Positions 9,121 to 17,399 of a DNA stretch of 50,543 bases are shown one piece after another. Numbering within the stretch: position 1 is the first letter of the stretch; every line of letters begins with the position of its first letter. Where the stretch lies: contig ALYD01000021.1 in the NCBI GenBank assembly GCA_000513555.1, positions 1-50,543 on the forward strand, read 5' to 3'. The position numbers and the translations under genes were made by a program. Under the pieces are notes generated by a model. The model did no database searches. It was not told where the DNA came from and saw nothing but the letters and a program-made list of their open reading frames with translations. The stretch is from Lachnospiraceae bacterium JC7 (GTDB taxonomy: Bacteria; Bacillota; Clostridia; Lachnospirales; Lachnospiraceae).

Positions 9121-9702
9121 TCAGTGTTTTTTTGTAAGCTCTATAAAGTTCCTGAGTATCTTCTCTCCTTCAGGTGTCATGATGGATTCGGGATGGAACT
9201 GAAGACCATAGACCCGGTTCTCCCGGTCTTCTACTGCCATGATTTCGGAATCCACGGTGACGCCGCTGACGGTCAGCTCTGTATCTTTCAATGTTTCCGC
9301 CACTACAGCAAGTGAATGATATCTTGCCACCTTTATGATCTCTGGAAGGCCCTTGAACAGTGGACTGGTTGTGTCTATCTTCGTGTCTGACTGCTTTCCG
9401 TGCATAAGCTCTTTTGCATAGCTTACCGTTGCGCCGTATACCATGCAGATGGCCTGTTCTCCGAGGCAGACACCGAGGATAGGGTACTCTCCTCTAAGCT
9501 CTTTTATGACTTCCGGGCATATTCCGGCATCCTCCGGACGGCCCGGCCCCGGGGAGATGATGATTCCGTCGGGATTAAGGGCGCGTATCTCTGAAACGGT
9601 CATGGCATCGTTTCTCACTACCTTAAGGTCAGGCTCTATGCTGCCAACCATCTGGAACAGATTGTATGTAAAACTATCGTAATTATCGAGTAAAAGGATC
9701 AT
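9121..9702 (-). CDS. trpG: Anthranilate synthase component II (glutamine amidotransferase)
   Basis: A 193-residue class I glutamine amidotransferase that frees ammonia from glutamine for anthranilate synthase. The N-terminus ILLLDNYDSFTYN, the oxyanion segment SPGPGRPEDAG, the nucleophile region GVCLGEQAI (Cys) and the C-terminal QFHPES (His, Glu) are all present. The nucleophile motif has GEQ where GHQ is usual. The start overlaps the trpE stop by 4 bp (ATGA), so the two subunits are coupled. It could also serve PabB in folate synthesis, but the Trp T-box upstream points to tryptophan. Confidence 0.94.
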   Translation of the reverse strand: MILLLDNYDSFTYNLFQMVGSIEPDLKVVRNDAMTVSEIRALNPDGIIISPGPGRPEDAGICPEVIKELRGEYPILGVCLGEQAICMVYGATVSYAKELMHGKQSDTKIDTTSPLFKGLPEIIKVARYHSLAVVAETLKDTELTVSGVTVDSEIMAVEDRENRVYGLQFHPESIMTPEGEKILRNFIELTKKH

Positions 9703-11162
9703 AGGTCAGTTACCTCCGACTGCTTCAATGCTGTGACTACCGCCGCGGCCTTGTTTATGCACTCCTGATATTCCTTTTCAGGGACTGAGTCCGCAACTAT
9801 GCCTGCTCCGCTTCTTACGAAGACCTTGCCGTTCTTCTTGTAGGCGATTCTGATGGCGATACAGAGATCGAGATTTCCGCTGAAATCGATGTAGCCGATG
9901 CCGCCTCCGTAGATACCGCGTTTATTGTTCTCCAGGTCATTTATGAGCTGGCAGGCCCGGATCTTCGGCGCTCCGGAAAGGGTTCCTGCGGGAAGTATGG
10001 AGCCTACTGCGTCCAATGCATCTGCATCTTCTCTTATCTCTCCCCTGACAGTTGAGCCTATGTGCATTACATGGCTGTATCTCTCTATCTCATGATATTT
10101 TTCAACCTTTACGGAACCGAACTTACTGATTCTTCCGATGTCGTTTCTTCCGAGATCAACCAGCATATTGTGTTCTGCCAGCTCCTTTTCATCCTGAAGA
10201 AGCTCTTCCTCAAGGCGCTTGTCCTCTTCCTCGGTCTTTCCTCTCGGCCTTGTTCCCGCAAGGGGGAAGGTATGAAGCACGCCGTCCTCAAGCTTTACAA
10301 GAGTCTCGGGTGATGCCCCTGCCACCTCCAGGTCTGCACTTGAAAAGTAGAACATATAAGGAGACGGGTTAAGAGTTCTCAGTACGCGATAAGCATTGAG
10401 CAGGGTTCCCTCATAATCCGCTTCCAGACGGTTGGAAAGGACGATCTGGAAAATGTCTCCTTCATGGATGTAATGCTTCGCTTTCTCCACCATATCACAG
10501 AAGTGTTCCTTGTTGAAGAAAGGTCTCACTTCGCTGAGAAATCTTCCGGGCTGATCTTCCTTCGGGGTTCCGGTTCTAAGAAGCTTAATGAGATTATCGA
10601 TCTCCCTCTCTGCATTGTGGTAGGCACTCTCCCCTCCTGCGAGATCCATGTCTACTATGACGATGATTTTCTGCTTCAGGTTATCGAAGGCGATGACCTT
10701 GTCAAAAAGCATCAGGTCGATATCATTAAAATGTTCTGTATCTTCAGCATCGAGAGTGAGTGAAGGCTCGTAATACTTGAGATAATCGTAGGAAAAATAT
10801 CCCACCAGACCTCCTGTGAAGGATGGCAGACCGGGGATCTTCGGCATACGGTACTCGCTGAGGATCTGGCGAATGTAGTCGTATGGACGGTCTGTTTTTA
10901 TGGTGAGACCTCCCGCTTTGAGTTCTCCGTTCTGGCAGGTTATCTCCATCTTGGGATCAAAACCGATAAAGGTGTATCTGCCCCACTTCTCCCTGTCCTC
11001 AACTGACTCCAGCATGAAAACGTGATTTGATACACTTTTCAGGATCCTGAGTGCTGCGATAGGTGTGAGAAAATCCGACAGAATTTCCTTTGCGACCGGA
11101 ATACGCTTGTAGCGGTCGTCGTTCTGGTACTGTTTTACTGTTTCATAACCCGGTATTGTCAT
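9699..11162 (-). CDS. trpE: Anthranilate synthase component I
   Basis: A 487-residue chorismate-using enzyme that makes anthranilate with ammonia from TrpG, the first step of tryptophan synthesis. The N-terminal segment MLESVE fits the tryptophan feedback site (LLES in other TrpE proteins). The C-terminal catalytic core shows FPLAGTRPRG, DLGRNDIGR, GTLSGAPKIRA and YGGGIGYI. GGAGG lies 7 nt before the ATG. Transcription is controlled by the Trp T-box at 11256-11597. No other trp genes follow; the operon here is only trpE-trpG. Confidence 0.95.
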   Translation of the reverse strand: MTIPGYETVKQYQNDDRYKRIPVAKEILSDFLTPIAALRILKSVSNHVFMLESVEDREKWGRYTFIGFDPKMEITCQNGELKAGGLTIKTDRPYDYIRQILSEYRMPKIPGLPSFTGGLVGYFSYDYLKYYEPSLTLDAEDTEHFNDIDLMLFDKVIAFDNLKQKIIVIVDMDLAGGESAYHNAEREIDNLIKLLRTGTPKEDQPGRFLSEVRPFFNKEHFCDMVEKAKHYIHEGDIFQIVLSNRLEADYEGTLLNAYRVLRTLNPSPYMFYFSSADLEVAGASPETLVKLEDGVLHTFPLAGTRPRGKTEEEDKRLEEELLQDEKELAEHNMLVDLGRNDIGRISKFGSVKVEKYHEIERYSHVMHIGSTVRGEIREDADALDAVGSILPAGTLSGAPKIRACQLINDLENNKRGIYGGGIGYIDFSGNLDLCIAIRIAYKKNGKVFVRSGAGIVADSVPEKEYQECINKAAAVVTALKQSEVTDL

Positions 11163-11255
11163 TTTGAATCCTCCGTTTTTCTTATCCGTGTTTCCGTAGG
11201 AAAAACTCTCGCTGAGCTCAGTATAAAGGGGGGTATCTTTTTCTGTAATAAAAAA

Positions 11256-11597
11256 GCCCTGACAGAATCCATTTGAATTCTGTCAGGGACGAATAATCAT
11301 CGCGGTGCCACCCTGCTTCACATAATCTGTGCGCTTTGCGAGATACCAACATATCTCCGACTACTAACGTAAGCCTCACGTCACAGGATACTCGGCAGGA
11401 AAAATATCGAAAACCTGATCAGTTAAAGCTCCTGTACTATGTAAAAAAACATAGCTGCAATATAACTCTCGCTGAATCATGATTCTTTCTCTGCTTTTCA
11501 TTGTGCCCTTAGCGGTCCATTTGCGAAACTGTATTTCTGCCGGATTCACACCATCGCCGGCTCTCTGTGAGATCATATTTCGTTTTATCTCCGCTTC
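11256..11597 (-). promoter_or_regulatory. T-box leader specific for tRNA-Trp, with terminator
   Basis: The conserved T-box core AGGGTGGCACCGCG lies on the minus strand at 11314-11301. Stem I closes by AGCGG (about 11595-11591) pairing with CCGCT (11515-11511). Inside are the distal AGAGAG...GGTGTGAA motifs and a specifier TGG codon (11519-11517), the tryptophan codon. The terminator is a perfect 12-bp stem (11257-11268 with 11277-11288) followed by a T-rich run; the T-box side would form the antiterminator. Uncharged tRNA-Trp should allow read-through into trpE, which agrees with the downstream genes. The 539-nt gap between trpE and the next gene is filled by this leader and its promoter. Confidence 0.95.
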
Positions 11598-11624
11598 AAC
11601 GGTTTATTTATTAAATTAATCAGT

Positions 11625-11653
11625 ATTTTAAAATCGCTTAAAGATAATGTCAA
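11625..11653 (-). promoter_or_regulatory. Promoter of the trpE-trpG operon
   Basis: TTGACA (11648-11653), a 17-nt spacer and TAAAAT (11625-11630) on the minus strand. Stem I of the T-box starts about 30 nt downstream. Confidence 0.85.
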
Positions 11654-11701
11654 TGAAAATATTTCATCGCTTTAAAGTGTTATATCAGCCAATCGGTGGG
11701 G

Positions 11702-12241
11702 TTATGCCTGTGTACTTGAAGCTTCTGATAACTGATTGCCTGAGAAGCTTACGGTTTCCCTGTAATCATTTCTGATACAAAAAGCCATGGGGATATCGAT
11801 AACATACCATGTATTGAAGATCAGATATAAAAGCAGCCTTCCAACAGTTATTTTTTTGCTCATTTTAAGCTTGATCGCACATATCTCTGCAGGTATCACT
11901 GTTGTTGTGAATATGGCAGCATCTATTGCAAGAAATACTGGCAAAACAAATATGCCTATACCCATAAGTCCCATAAGAATAAGAAAAAGCAATCCTGTTA
12001 TCACAAAGAATGATACATAATAGGGTATCTGTATCAGCTTTACTTTCAGATTCACTTCGGCCAGTTTACTTTTATTCTTTGATAATATAGAAATGATCAA
12101 AGTGAATGCTATCTGTACAAGCATCGCTATTCCGCATGTAGCATATACCTGATTCATATCAATAGGATTCATCTTGATGACAAATACCGCTATCATATAA
12201 ATGTAAGGCAGAACTGCATTGAGATATAATAAATTTTCCAT
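11702..12241 (-). CDS. Small multi-span membrane protein of unknown function
   Basis: A 179-residue protein with about four hydrophobic spans (near residues 5-22, 33-52, 72-95 and 97-115) and perhaps a fifth near 136-152. There is no signal peptide. A lysine-rich loop (SKNKSKLAEVNLKVKLI) lies between spans two and three. I do not recognise a family. It stands between the DUF2156 gene and the trp promoter in the same direction, with 63 nt to the upstream gene; the ribosome binding site is weak. Confidence 0.65.
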   Translation of the reverse strand: MENLLYLNAVLPYIYMIAVFVIKMNPIDMNQVYATCGIAMLVQIAFTLIISILSKNKSKLAEVNLKVKLIQIPYYVSFFVITGLLFLILMGLMGIGIFVLPVFLAIDAAIFTTTVIPAEICAIKLKMSKKITVGRLLLYLIFNTWYVIDIPMAFCIRNDYRETVSFSGNQLSEASSTQA

Positions 12242-12304
12242 ACTCTGACACCCGCTTATTCATATTGTATTTACTAAATAAAACACTTAGTATGATAGCA
12301 TATT

Positions 12305-13225
12305 TCATGTAAATTTAATCAGAGTTTCGTATTTCTTCAATAAAATGTCAGGATGGTAATCCATTTTTGCCCTGCGTAGTCCCGGTATGCCGGCATCGTC
12401 CTCACGATTTATCCAGCGTGCATGATGGGAGGTTAAAAGATAGTCGGCAAAAAGATTGTTTATCGCCGAGAATCCGCCCATTTGTGCGTAATTTCCGAAG
12501 CTTTTTTCATAAAGGATATCGAAGATCCCGGGGGATATTTCAGAGGCTATGGTCATGGCAACAGGAAGATCGGATACATAGATAACTCCGCCCTTCAGGG
12601 AGAGATCATCCCAATGAAGAACCGCTTCATGTATCAGCTCTCTTTCGTCAAGGAGTGCTTCGGTTTTTACTTCCTGTCCGGAAAGCCATTCATCTTCCAC
12701 ATACAAAATATCCTTCAAAACAGAGGAACCATTTTCTGAAGCTGTAAATGCTATTCTCCAATCCGGGAATTCTCTGATAAATCTGCTCACCTTGTTGCGT
12801 TTTTTGCTGTTTTTTCCGCCTAAGTTGGAGAGGTTTTCAGCCTTATGAAGATAGTCCCAGTTTTCTTCGTGGGTCTCAAAATCTGAAGCGAATTTATTTT
12901 CCCGCAAGTAATCCACCTGATCCTCGGTGAGAAAGATCATTTGTACAGGTAATTTACGATCGGTCCTGTCCTTGATCAGAGTCTGCATTGCAGCTGAGGT
13001 ATCTTTCTTTCCCAGAGGAAATGTAACACCATTACGACCCGGGATGCTGTTCTCCCGGAACCACAGGAATAAAAAACCATCCTGTATGGCTATTCTTATA
13101 TTATATTTGTCTCTTAACAGATATATCGCGCTTACACAGGCATCACTGGACATGGTACCTGTCTGCATGACTATCTCATGCATAACAGGGATGTCTTCAG
13201 GTGTTGGTGTTTTCCAGTCGAGCAT
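12305..13225 (-). CDS. DUF2156 / phosphatidylglycerol lysyltransferase C-terminal-like protein
   Basis: A 306-residue protein matching the DUF2156 fold, two GNAT-like domains as in the catalytic end of MprF-type lysyltransferases. Typical segments are NWDYLHKAENLSNLGGKNSKKRNKVSRF in the middle (a basic tract), then VYVSDLPVAMTIASE, YEKSFGNYAQMGGFSAINNLF and WINREDDAGIPGLRRAK. There are no membrane spans, so it lacks the flippase part of MprF. It may transfer an aminoacyl or acyl group; the substrate is unknown. Only 90 nt separate it from the hemerythrin gene upstream, so it may belong to that operon. Confidence 0.75.
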   Translation of the reverse strand: MLDWKTPTPEDIPVMHEIVMQTGTMSSDACVSAIYLLRDKYNIRIAIQDGFLFLWFRENSIPGRNGVTFPLGKKDTSAAMQTLIKDRTDRKLPVQMIFLTEDQVDYLRENKFASDFETHEENWDYLHKAENLSNLGGKNSKKRNKVSRFIREFPDWRIAFTASENGSSVLKDILYVEDEWLSGQEVKTEALLDERELIHEAVLHWDDLSLKGGVIYVSDLPVAMTIASEISPGIFDILYEKSFGNYAQMGGFSAINNLFADYLLTSHHARWINREDDAGIPGLRRAKMDYHPDILLKKYETLIKFT

Positions 13226-13315
13226 AGTAGAACCTGCCTTTTGAGAGTGCTGTGGTCAAAGTTTCATATAGATTTCTCGACTGTTTTATACAGAAACATT
13301 ATTATCCCACATGAC

Positions 13316-13906
13316 TTATTGGTTTATGATGTCATGCTGGTCTTCTATTTCACCGTATCTTTCACGCATGGATGCTATCATGTCAAGATAATGCTTCTGC
13401 ACACCACGTTCCTCAGTCTCATTTTCATAATCAGAAACCTTTTTATCGACGATCTCTATGACTTCGGATGAAAGTTGTCTTTCTGCAAAGGGATATACAA
13501 CTGCGTTTTCTTTTGTGATGTGGCGGGTCAAAAGAGTTGCATAACCCATGGCGCCTTCAAGGATGTCCATTTTATAAATGGTCTTTTGTTCTTTTTTCCA
13601 TAGCGCAAGCGCATTTTCAAGGTCTAAAATATGGGCGCGACACATTTCGTGCTCAACCAGCATTCCGTGTCGGATGAGGTTTTCTCCTATCGGACCAAGA
13701 CGGCTTTCCATTTCGTTGAAAAGAAACTTCTCTTCTTTTCCGTGGTGATGACGGTCTGAATAGTTTCTGGCGAAGTCGATGATGTTCCTGAAATCCTCCG
13801 GGATGAGTTCTTCGCCCTCCAGAACCTTACAGCACATGCTGCGGACAACTTTCAGGAACTGAAGGATGTTGTCATGTTCCTTGATCATTATATCGGTACA
13901 ATACAT
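13316..13906 (-). CDS. Hemerythrin domain-containing protein
   Basis: A 196-residue four-helix diiron protein. Iron ligands of the hemerythrin pattern are visible: H in IKEHDN, HHHGKEEKFLF (HxxxE), HGMLVEHEMCRAH, and LTRHITKENAVVYPF. Such proteins bind oxygen or nitric oxide or repair iron-sulfur clusters (YtfE/ScdA type). It follows a DUF1858 gene with 44 nt between. ScdA proteins carry a DUF1858-type domain fused to a hemerythrin domain, so this pair looks like a split version. AGGAG lies 6 nt before the ATG. Confidence 0.9.
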   Translation of the reverse strand: MYCTDIMIKEHDNILQFLKVVRSMCCKVLEGEELIPEDFRNIIDFARNYSDRHHHGKEEKFLFNEMESRLGPIGENLIRHGMLVEHEMCRAHILDLENALALWKKEQKTIYKMDILEGAMGYATLLTRHITKENAVVYPFAERQLSSEVIEIVDKKVSDYENETEERGVQKHYLDMIASMRERYGEIEDQHDIINQ

Positions 13907-13950
13907 AGTGTTCTCCTGTAATTTTTATATAGCTGGTTCTTTATGTTCCG

Positions 13951-14148
13951 TTATTTCAAATTGAGCTGCTTGTTGAGGTAATCGGCAACCTCGTCTCCCT
14001 TCATGCCATGAACCAGTGCAGCATTGTCCAGAGACTCGCTGAGTGCTGCCGGACAGGAAATGCATCCCATTCCGAGATTCATAAGGGCTGCTGATGCTCC
14101 TTCATAAGTGTTGACGATATCGCTCATGATCATGTCTTTTGTTATCAT
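13951..14148 (-). CDS. DUF1858 / redox disulfide domain protein
   Basis: A 65-residue protein of the DUF1858 group (hybrid-cluster-protein-associated redox disulfide domain). It contains the paired cysteines in LGMGCISCPAALSESL and the typical start ITKDMIMSDIVNTYEGA. The start at 14148 is supported by AGGAG 6 nt upstream; the longer frame to 14199 runs through the upstream gene's end. It is the middle gene of a three-gene operon with the 200-residue protein and hemerythrin. A role in nitrosative or oxidative defence is inferred from the company. Confidence 0.88.
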   Translation of the reverse strand: MITKDMIMSDIVNTYEGASAALMNLGMGCISCPAALSESLDNAALVHGMKGDEVADYLNKQLNLK

Positions 14149-14173
14149 AGTGGTTCTCCTTTTATAAAAAAAT

Positions 14174-14776
14174 TCAATAAAGCTCGTACATTCTGTCACC
14201 GACAGTGACTAGGCGGTGTCCTGAGCCATCCAGCATGCCGGAAATAAGAGCCCCTCGAAGCTCATAAAAATCATCTCCGTCACCCTGATACTTCTTCCAG
14301 TATTCCGAATGGAGATCAAGGGTCTGCTCAAAGCTTATCTTATTTTCGGAATTACCGGTTATATTTATGGCCCGGTCGCAGGGCATTCCATCCAGAAGTA
14401 TATTGTGGATGCTTTGGAAGGCTTCCTGAACAGTACATCCGCCGGGGATACAGTTATCCTTACCGAATTCACGTACTGTTCCGGTGATAGTTTCAAGTCG
14501 TTTTTCGTCTTTGTTTAATAGACCAACAAGCAATTCTGCAAATCTGTCTTCAGAACTGCTTACCAGATTTGATAGGGAGGAATGAATATTTGAAAGATCG
14601 ATGACTTCTTCAATAGCTGGGAATGTCTTTTTCGTGAAACTCTCAAGAGGCTTTCCGTTTACGACAGGTTCCCAATTCTCATCTTCTGCAGTTTTGATTA
14701 TCCGTTTTATAAGTTCTTCTCTGGTCAGAATCTTTTGATACATCAGTTGATGTATAGGTCCTAAAAATGCGCTCAT
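14174..14776 (-). CDS. Conserved protein of unknown function in the hemerythrin operon
   Basis: A 200-residue soluble protein beginning MSAFLGPIHQLMYQKI. AAAGGAG lies 7-8 nt before this ATG; the longer frame to 14884 was rejected because it runs through a hairpin and lacks a binding site. Cysteines occur in NCIPGGC and MPCDR, and several histidines are present (GPIHQLM, SIHNILL, DLHSEYW), so metal binding is possible. I do not recognise a named family with certainty. It is the first gene of the operon that continues with the DUF1858 protein (25 nt gap) and hemerythrin, which suggests a shared redox or NO-related job. Confidence 0.7.
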   Translation of the reverse strand: MSAFLGPIHQLMYQKILTREELIKRIIKTAEDENWEPVVNGKPLESFTKKTFPAIEEVIDLSNIHSSLSNLVSSSEDRFAELLVGLLNKDEKRLETITGTVREFGKDNCIPGGCTVQEAFQSIHNILLDGMPCDRAINITGNSENKISFEQTLDLHSEYWKKYQGDGDDFYELRGALISGMLDGSGHRLVTVGDRMYELY

Positions 14777-14864
14777 TGCTTGACTCCTTTGTTGTAAATA
14801 CCCGGCAGGTCTTTGATAACTCGTTTTTGTGAACACGCTAAAGCATATAGGAAAAATGAAAGAA

Positions 14865-14886
14865 GGATGTTGCGAGCGCAACATCC
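14865..14886. repeat. Perfect 10-bp inverted repeat upstream of the hemerythrin operon
   Basis: GGATGTTGCG/CGCAACATCC with a 2-nt centre. It sits about 20 nt past the hsp20 terminator and about 90 nt before the first gene of the next operon. It may be a second hsp20 terminator (TTCTTTCATTTTT follows on minus) or an operator. Confidence 0.5.
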
Positions 14887-14905
14887 CAAAGGAGACAGCA
14901 AAAAA

Positions 14906-14933
14906 ATACAGGACATCCTGAGACGTCCTGTAT
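14906..14933 (-). terminator. Terminator after hsp20
   Basis: Stem ATACAGGAC/GTCCTGTAT (9 bp, loop of 10) followed on the minus strand by TTTTTT. Confidence 0.85.
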
Positions 14934-14948
14934 GAAGCAAATAATATA

Positions 14949-15392
14949 TTATCCTTTGATCTCGATATACTTCGGTGAAGATATCTGTTTAACCTCTTTC
15001 TTTGGGAGGTCGATCTTCAGGATTCCATCTTCGAACTTTGCATCTATATCCTGAGGTGTGAAATCATCTCCTACATAGAAGCTTCTCTGCATGGAACCGC
15101 TGTAACGTTCTCTCCTTATGATTCTTCCTTCGCTGTCCTTTTCTTCTTTGTTGTCATCATGTGAGGCACTTATCTTAAGGTAACCGTCTGTAAGTTCAAG
15201 CTTTACATCTTCCTTCTTATATCCCGGAAGCTCTACAGCCATCTCAAAAGCATCGGCATTTTCCTTTATGTCGGTACGCATCAGATGAGCAGGATGCTTA
15301 GGCTGCGCCGGTTTTGGCAACCAGTCGTGACCAAAGCCATCAAAGAAATCATCCATTAAGTTTTCACCAAATAAACTGGGCATATACAACAT
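14949..15392 (-). CDS. Small heat shock protein, Hsp20 family
   Basis: A 147-residue alpha-crystallin-type chaperone that holds unfolding proteins in the cytoplasm. The central alpha-crystallin domain runs from about residue 40 to 140, with ELPGYKKEDVKLELTDGYL near its start and FEDGILKIDLPK near its end. The N-terminus MLYMPSLFGENLMDDFFD fits the Clostridial group. AAGGAGG lies upstream of the ATG. A promoter with a CIRCE site is 150-200 nt upstream, so HrcA repression is expected. Confidence 0.96.
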   Translation of the reverse strand: MLYMPSLFGENLMDDFFDGFGHDWLPKPAQPKHPAHLMRTDIKENADAFEMAVELPGYKKEDVKLELTDGYLKISASHDDNKEEKDSEGRIIRRERYSGSMQRSFYVGDDFTPQDIDAKFEDGILKIDLPKKEVKQISSPKYIEIKG

Positions 15393-15549
15393 ATTAGCTA
15401 CCTCCTTCTATCATATGTCAGTACACTGTGTGTCCGACATAATTTTTCAGGTCATTTGTGAATACTTAAGTCTATGGGAATTCCTCTTCTTTATATGATC
15501 ATAAGTGCTTCTCGTATTCTCATGACCTCTTCTTTTTCTGTACAACTAT

Positions 15550-15591
15550 GTTATAGTTCGATTGTTAGCACTTGTCAACAGCGAGTGCTAA
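15550..15591 (-). promoter_or_regulatory. CIRCE (HrcA operator) overlapping the hsp20 promoter
   Basis: TTAGCACTT-N9-GAGTGCTAA (15565-15591), one base from the consensus inverted repeat. On the minus strand TTGACA (15573-15578) lies inside it and TATAAC (15550-15555) follows after 17 nt. HrcA bound here would block the -35. The gap 15393-15783 otherwise holds the roughly 150-nt hsp20 leader and the cls upstream region with a TATAAT at 15697-15702. Confidence 0.93.
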
Positions 15592-15783
15592 CAATTATTA
15601 TAAATTTTCTATAAACTCAAGTTCCGCATATTTCTAAAGCTATTTTTGTTTTCAATGAACAAAAGCCAGCATTGTAATTCAACATATATTTTATATTATA
15701 ATTATTGGAGGACAAATAATTGATCGTGATTATATAACGATAGATACCTGGTATCAGAATCCTTACAGGGAAGGATGTCGTGT

Positions 15784-17340
15784 ATGAATGAAACTTTAGA
15801 GACAAAAAGTGCTATTAAAAACGGAGTGAGCAGGATGGTATTTGCCATCATTTCCATACTTCTTGAGGTTGGGATCATTCTTGTTCTGAACCTTTATCTA
15901 TACGAAAAATGGCTGCTGTTTTCTGCTGCCTTCAGAATCATCGGTGTGATGTCAGTGTTGTTTTTGTATGGACGTAATTACTCATCATCACTGAAGATGC
16001 CATGGATAATGCTTATCATGTCTGTTCCGGTGGCAGGTCTTGTGTTCTATCTTTTAGTCGGACTAAACAGGGGCACTCGTAAAATGAGAAAACGTTATGA
16101 TGATATAGACGAAGTGCTGCTGCCTAAACTCCCGGGCGGAAACGAGGCCCAGAAACTGCTTGCAGAAAATTATCCTTACATAGCTAATGTCACACACTAT
16201 ATAAAGAACTACTCCGCGTATCCGCTATACCGCGGAAGTAAGGTCACATATTACGATGATGCATTGAAGGGCTTAAATGCTCAAAAGGAAGCATTAAAAT
16301 CTGCAAAGCATTTTATCTTTATGGAGTACCACGCCATAGAGGATGGGACCGCGTGGAATGAAATCGAGACGATCCTTGAATTGAAGGTGAAAGAAGGTCT
16401 TGATGTAAGGGTGTTCTATGACGATATGGGCAGCATCGGCTTTATCAATACAGACTTTGTGAAGAAGCTGGAGGGGAGAGGTATTTCCTGTAAGGTATTT
16501 AACCCCTTTGCTCCGGGCCTTAATATGTTTCTGAACAACAGAGATCATAGAAAGATCACGGTAATTGACGGTAATATAGGATTTACAGGTGGTTACAACC
16601 TTGCGGATGAATATTTTCATCGTAGAGAGCCCTTCGGATTCTGGAAGGATACGGGAATCAAAATCGAAGGTGAAGCAGTAAAAAATCTTACAGTTACTTT
16701 TCTTGAAATGTGGAATGCGGTCAGTCATAAGGATGTAGACGATACCGACTATGACAGGTTCTTAAATTGTGAGTTCAGAAATTTTTCGGATGGAGGCTTT
16801 GCCGTACCTTATGCCGACAGTCCCATGGATGACGAGCAGGTCGGTGAAGAGGTGTACATGTCCATAGCGGAAGGTGCAAAAGACTATGCATGGTTTGTTA
16901 CGCCCTATCTCATCATCACAGACGAAATGATACACACCCTGTCACTGGCTGCCAAACGGGGAGTAGATGTTCGTATCATAACTCCCGGTATACCGGACAA
17001 GAAGATCGTTTACAGTGTTACCAGATCCTATTACAATGCCCTGGCCAAAAACGGTGTCAGGATCTTTGAATATACTCCCGGTTTCTGTCATTGCAAAATG
17101 TCCGTCAGTGACGATGTCGTAGCAACCTGCGGAACCATAAATATGGATTACAGAAGCTTTTATCATCATTTTGAAAACGGCTGTCTCTATGCGGACTGCA
17201 GCGCTGTGATCGATACAAGAAAAGACTTTGAGGAAATGTTCAAGGTCAGCACCGAAGTAACAGAGTATTACAGCACCGGTGGAGGAGCCTTCATGAGATT
17301 AGGTCAGCTGATCCTCAGATTGTTTGCTCCGCTGATGTGA
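15784..17340 (+). CDS. cls: Cardiolipin synthase
   Basis: A 518-residue membrane enzyme that joins two phosphatidylglycerols to cardiolipin. Two or three N-terminal membrane spans are followed by two phospholipase D motifs: HRKITVID near residue 260 and HCKMSVSDD near residue 440, each HxKxxxxD. The ATG at 15784 was chosen over 15775 because AAGGA is 8 nt upstream of it, while the earlier ATG directly abuts that site. It is a single-gene unit ending at a strong terminator. Confidence 0.93.
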   Translation: MNETLETKSAIKNGVSRMVFAIISILLEVGIILVLNLYLYEKWLLFSAAFRIIGVMSVLFLYGRNYSSSLKMPWIMLIMSVPVAGLVFYLLVGLNRGTRKMRKRYDDIDEVLLPKLPGGNEAQKLLAENYPYIANVTHYIKNYSAYPLYRGSKVTYYDDALKGLNAQKEALKSAKHFIFMEYHAIEDGTAWNEIETILELKVKEGLDVRVFYDDMGSIGFINTDFVKKLEGRGISCKVFNPFAPGLNMFLNNRDHRKITVIDGNIGFTGGYNLADEYFHRREPFGFWKDTGIKIEGEAVKNLTVTFLEMWNAVSHKDVDDTDYDRFLNCEFRNFSDGGFAVPYADSPMDDEQVGEEVYMSIAEGAKDYAWFVTPYLIITDEMIHTLSLAAKRGVDVRIITPGIPDKKIVYSVTRSYYNALAKNGVRIFEYTPGFCHCKMSVSDDVVATCGTINMDYRSFYHHFENGCLYADCSAVIDTRKDFEEMFKVSTEVTEYYSTGGGAFMRLGQLILRLFAPLM

Positions 17341-17353
17341 AAATTTGAAAAAG

Positions 17354-17382
17354 CGCTCATTGATAATATTGATCAATGAGCG
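17354..17382. terminator. Bidirectional terminator between cls and the YjbR-MGMT gene
   Basis: Perfect 11-bp stem CGCTCATTGAT/ATCAATGAGCG (17354-17364, 17372-17382). A T-rich tail follows on plus and CTTTTT follows on minus. Confidence 0.8.
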
Positions 17383-17399
17383 TTTATTGATTTCTTCAA

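Noticed and set aside
11376..11576. A 66-codon frame on minus upstream of trpE
   Set aside because: It lies wholly inside the T-box leader RNA and has no ribosome binding site of its own.
15712..15787. A 22-codon frame before cls that ends in ATGA with the cls start
   Set aside because: It would need an ATT start, and the GGAGG before it probably lies at or before the transcription start set by TATAAT at 15697-15702.
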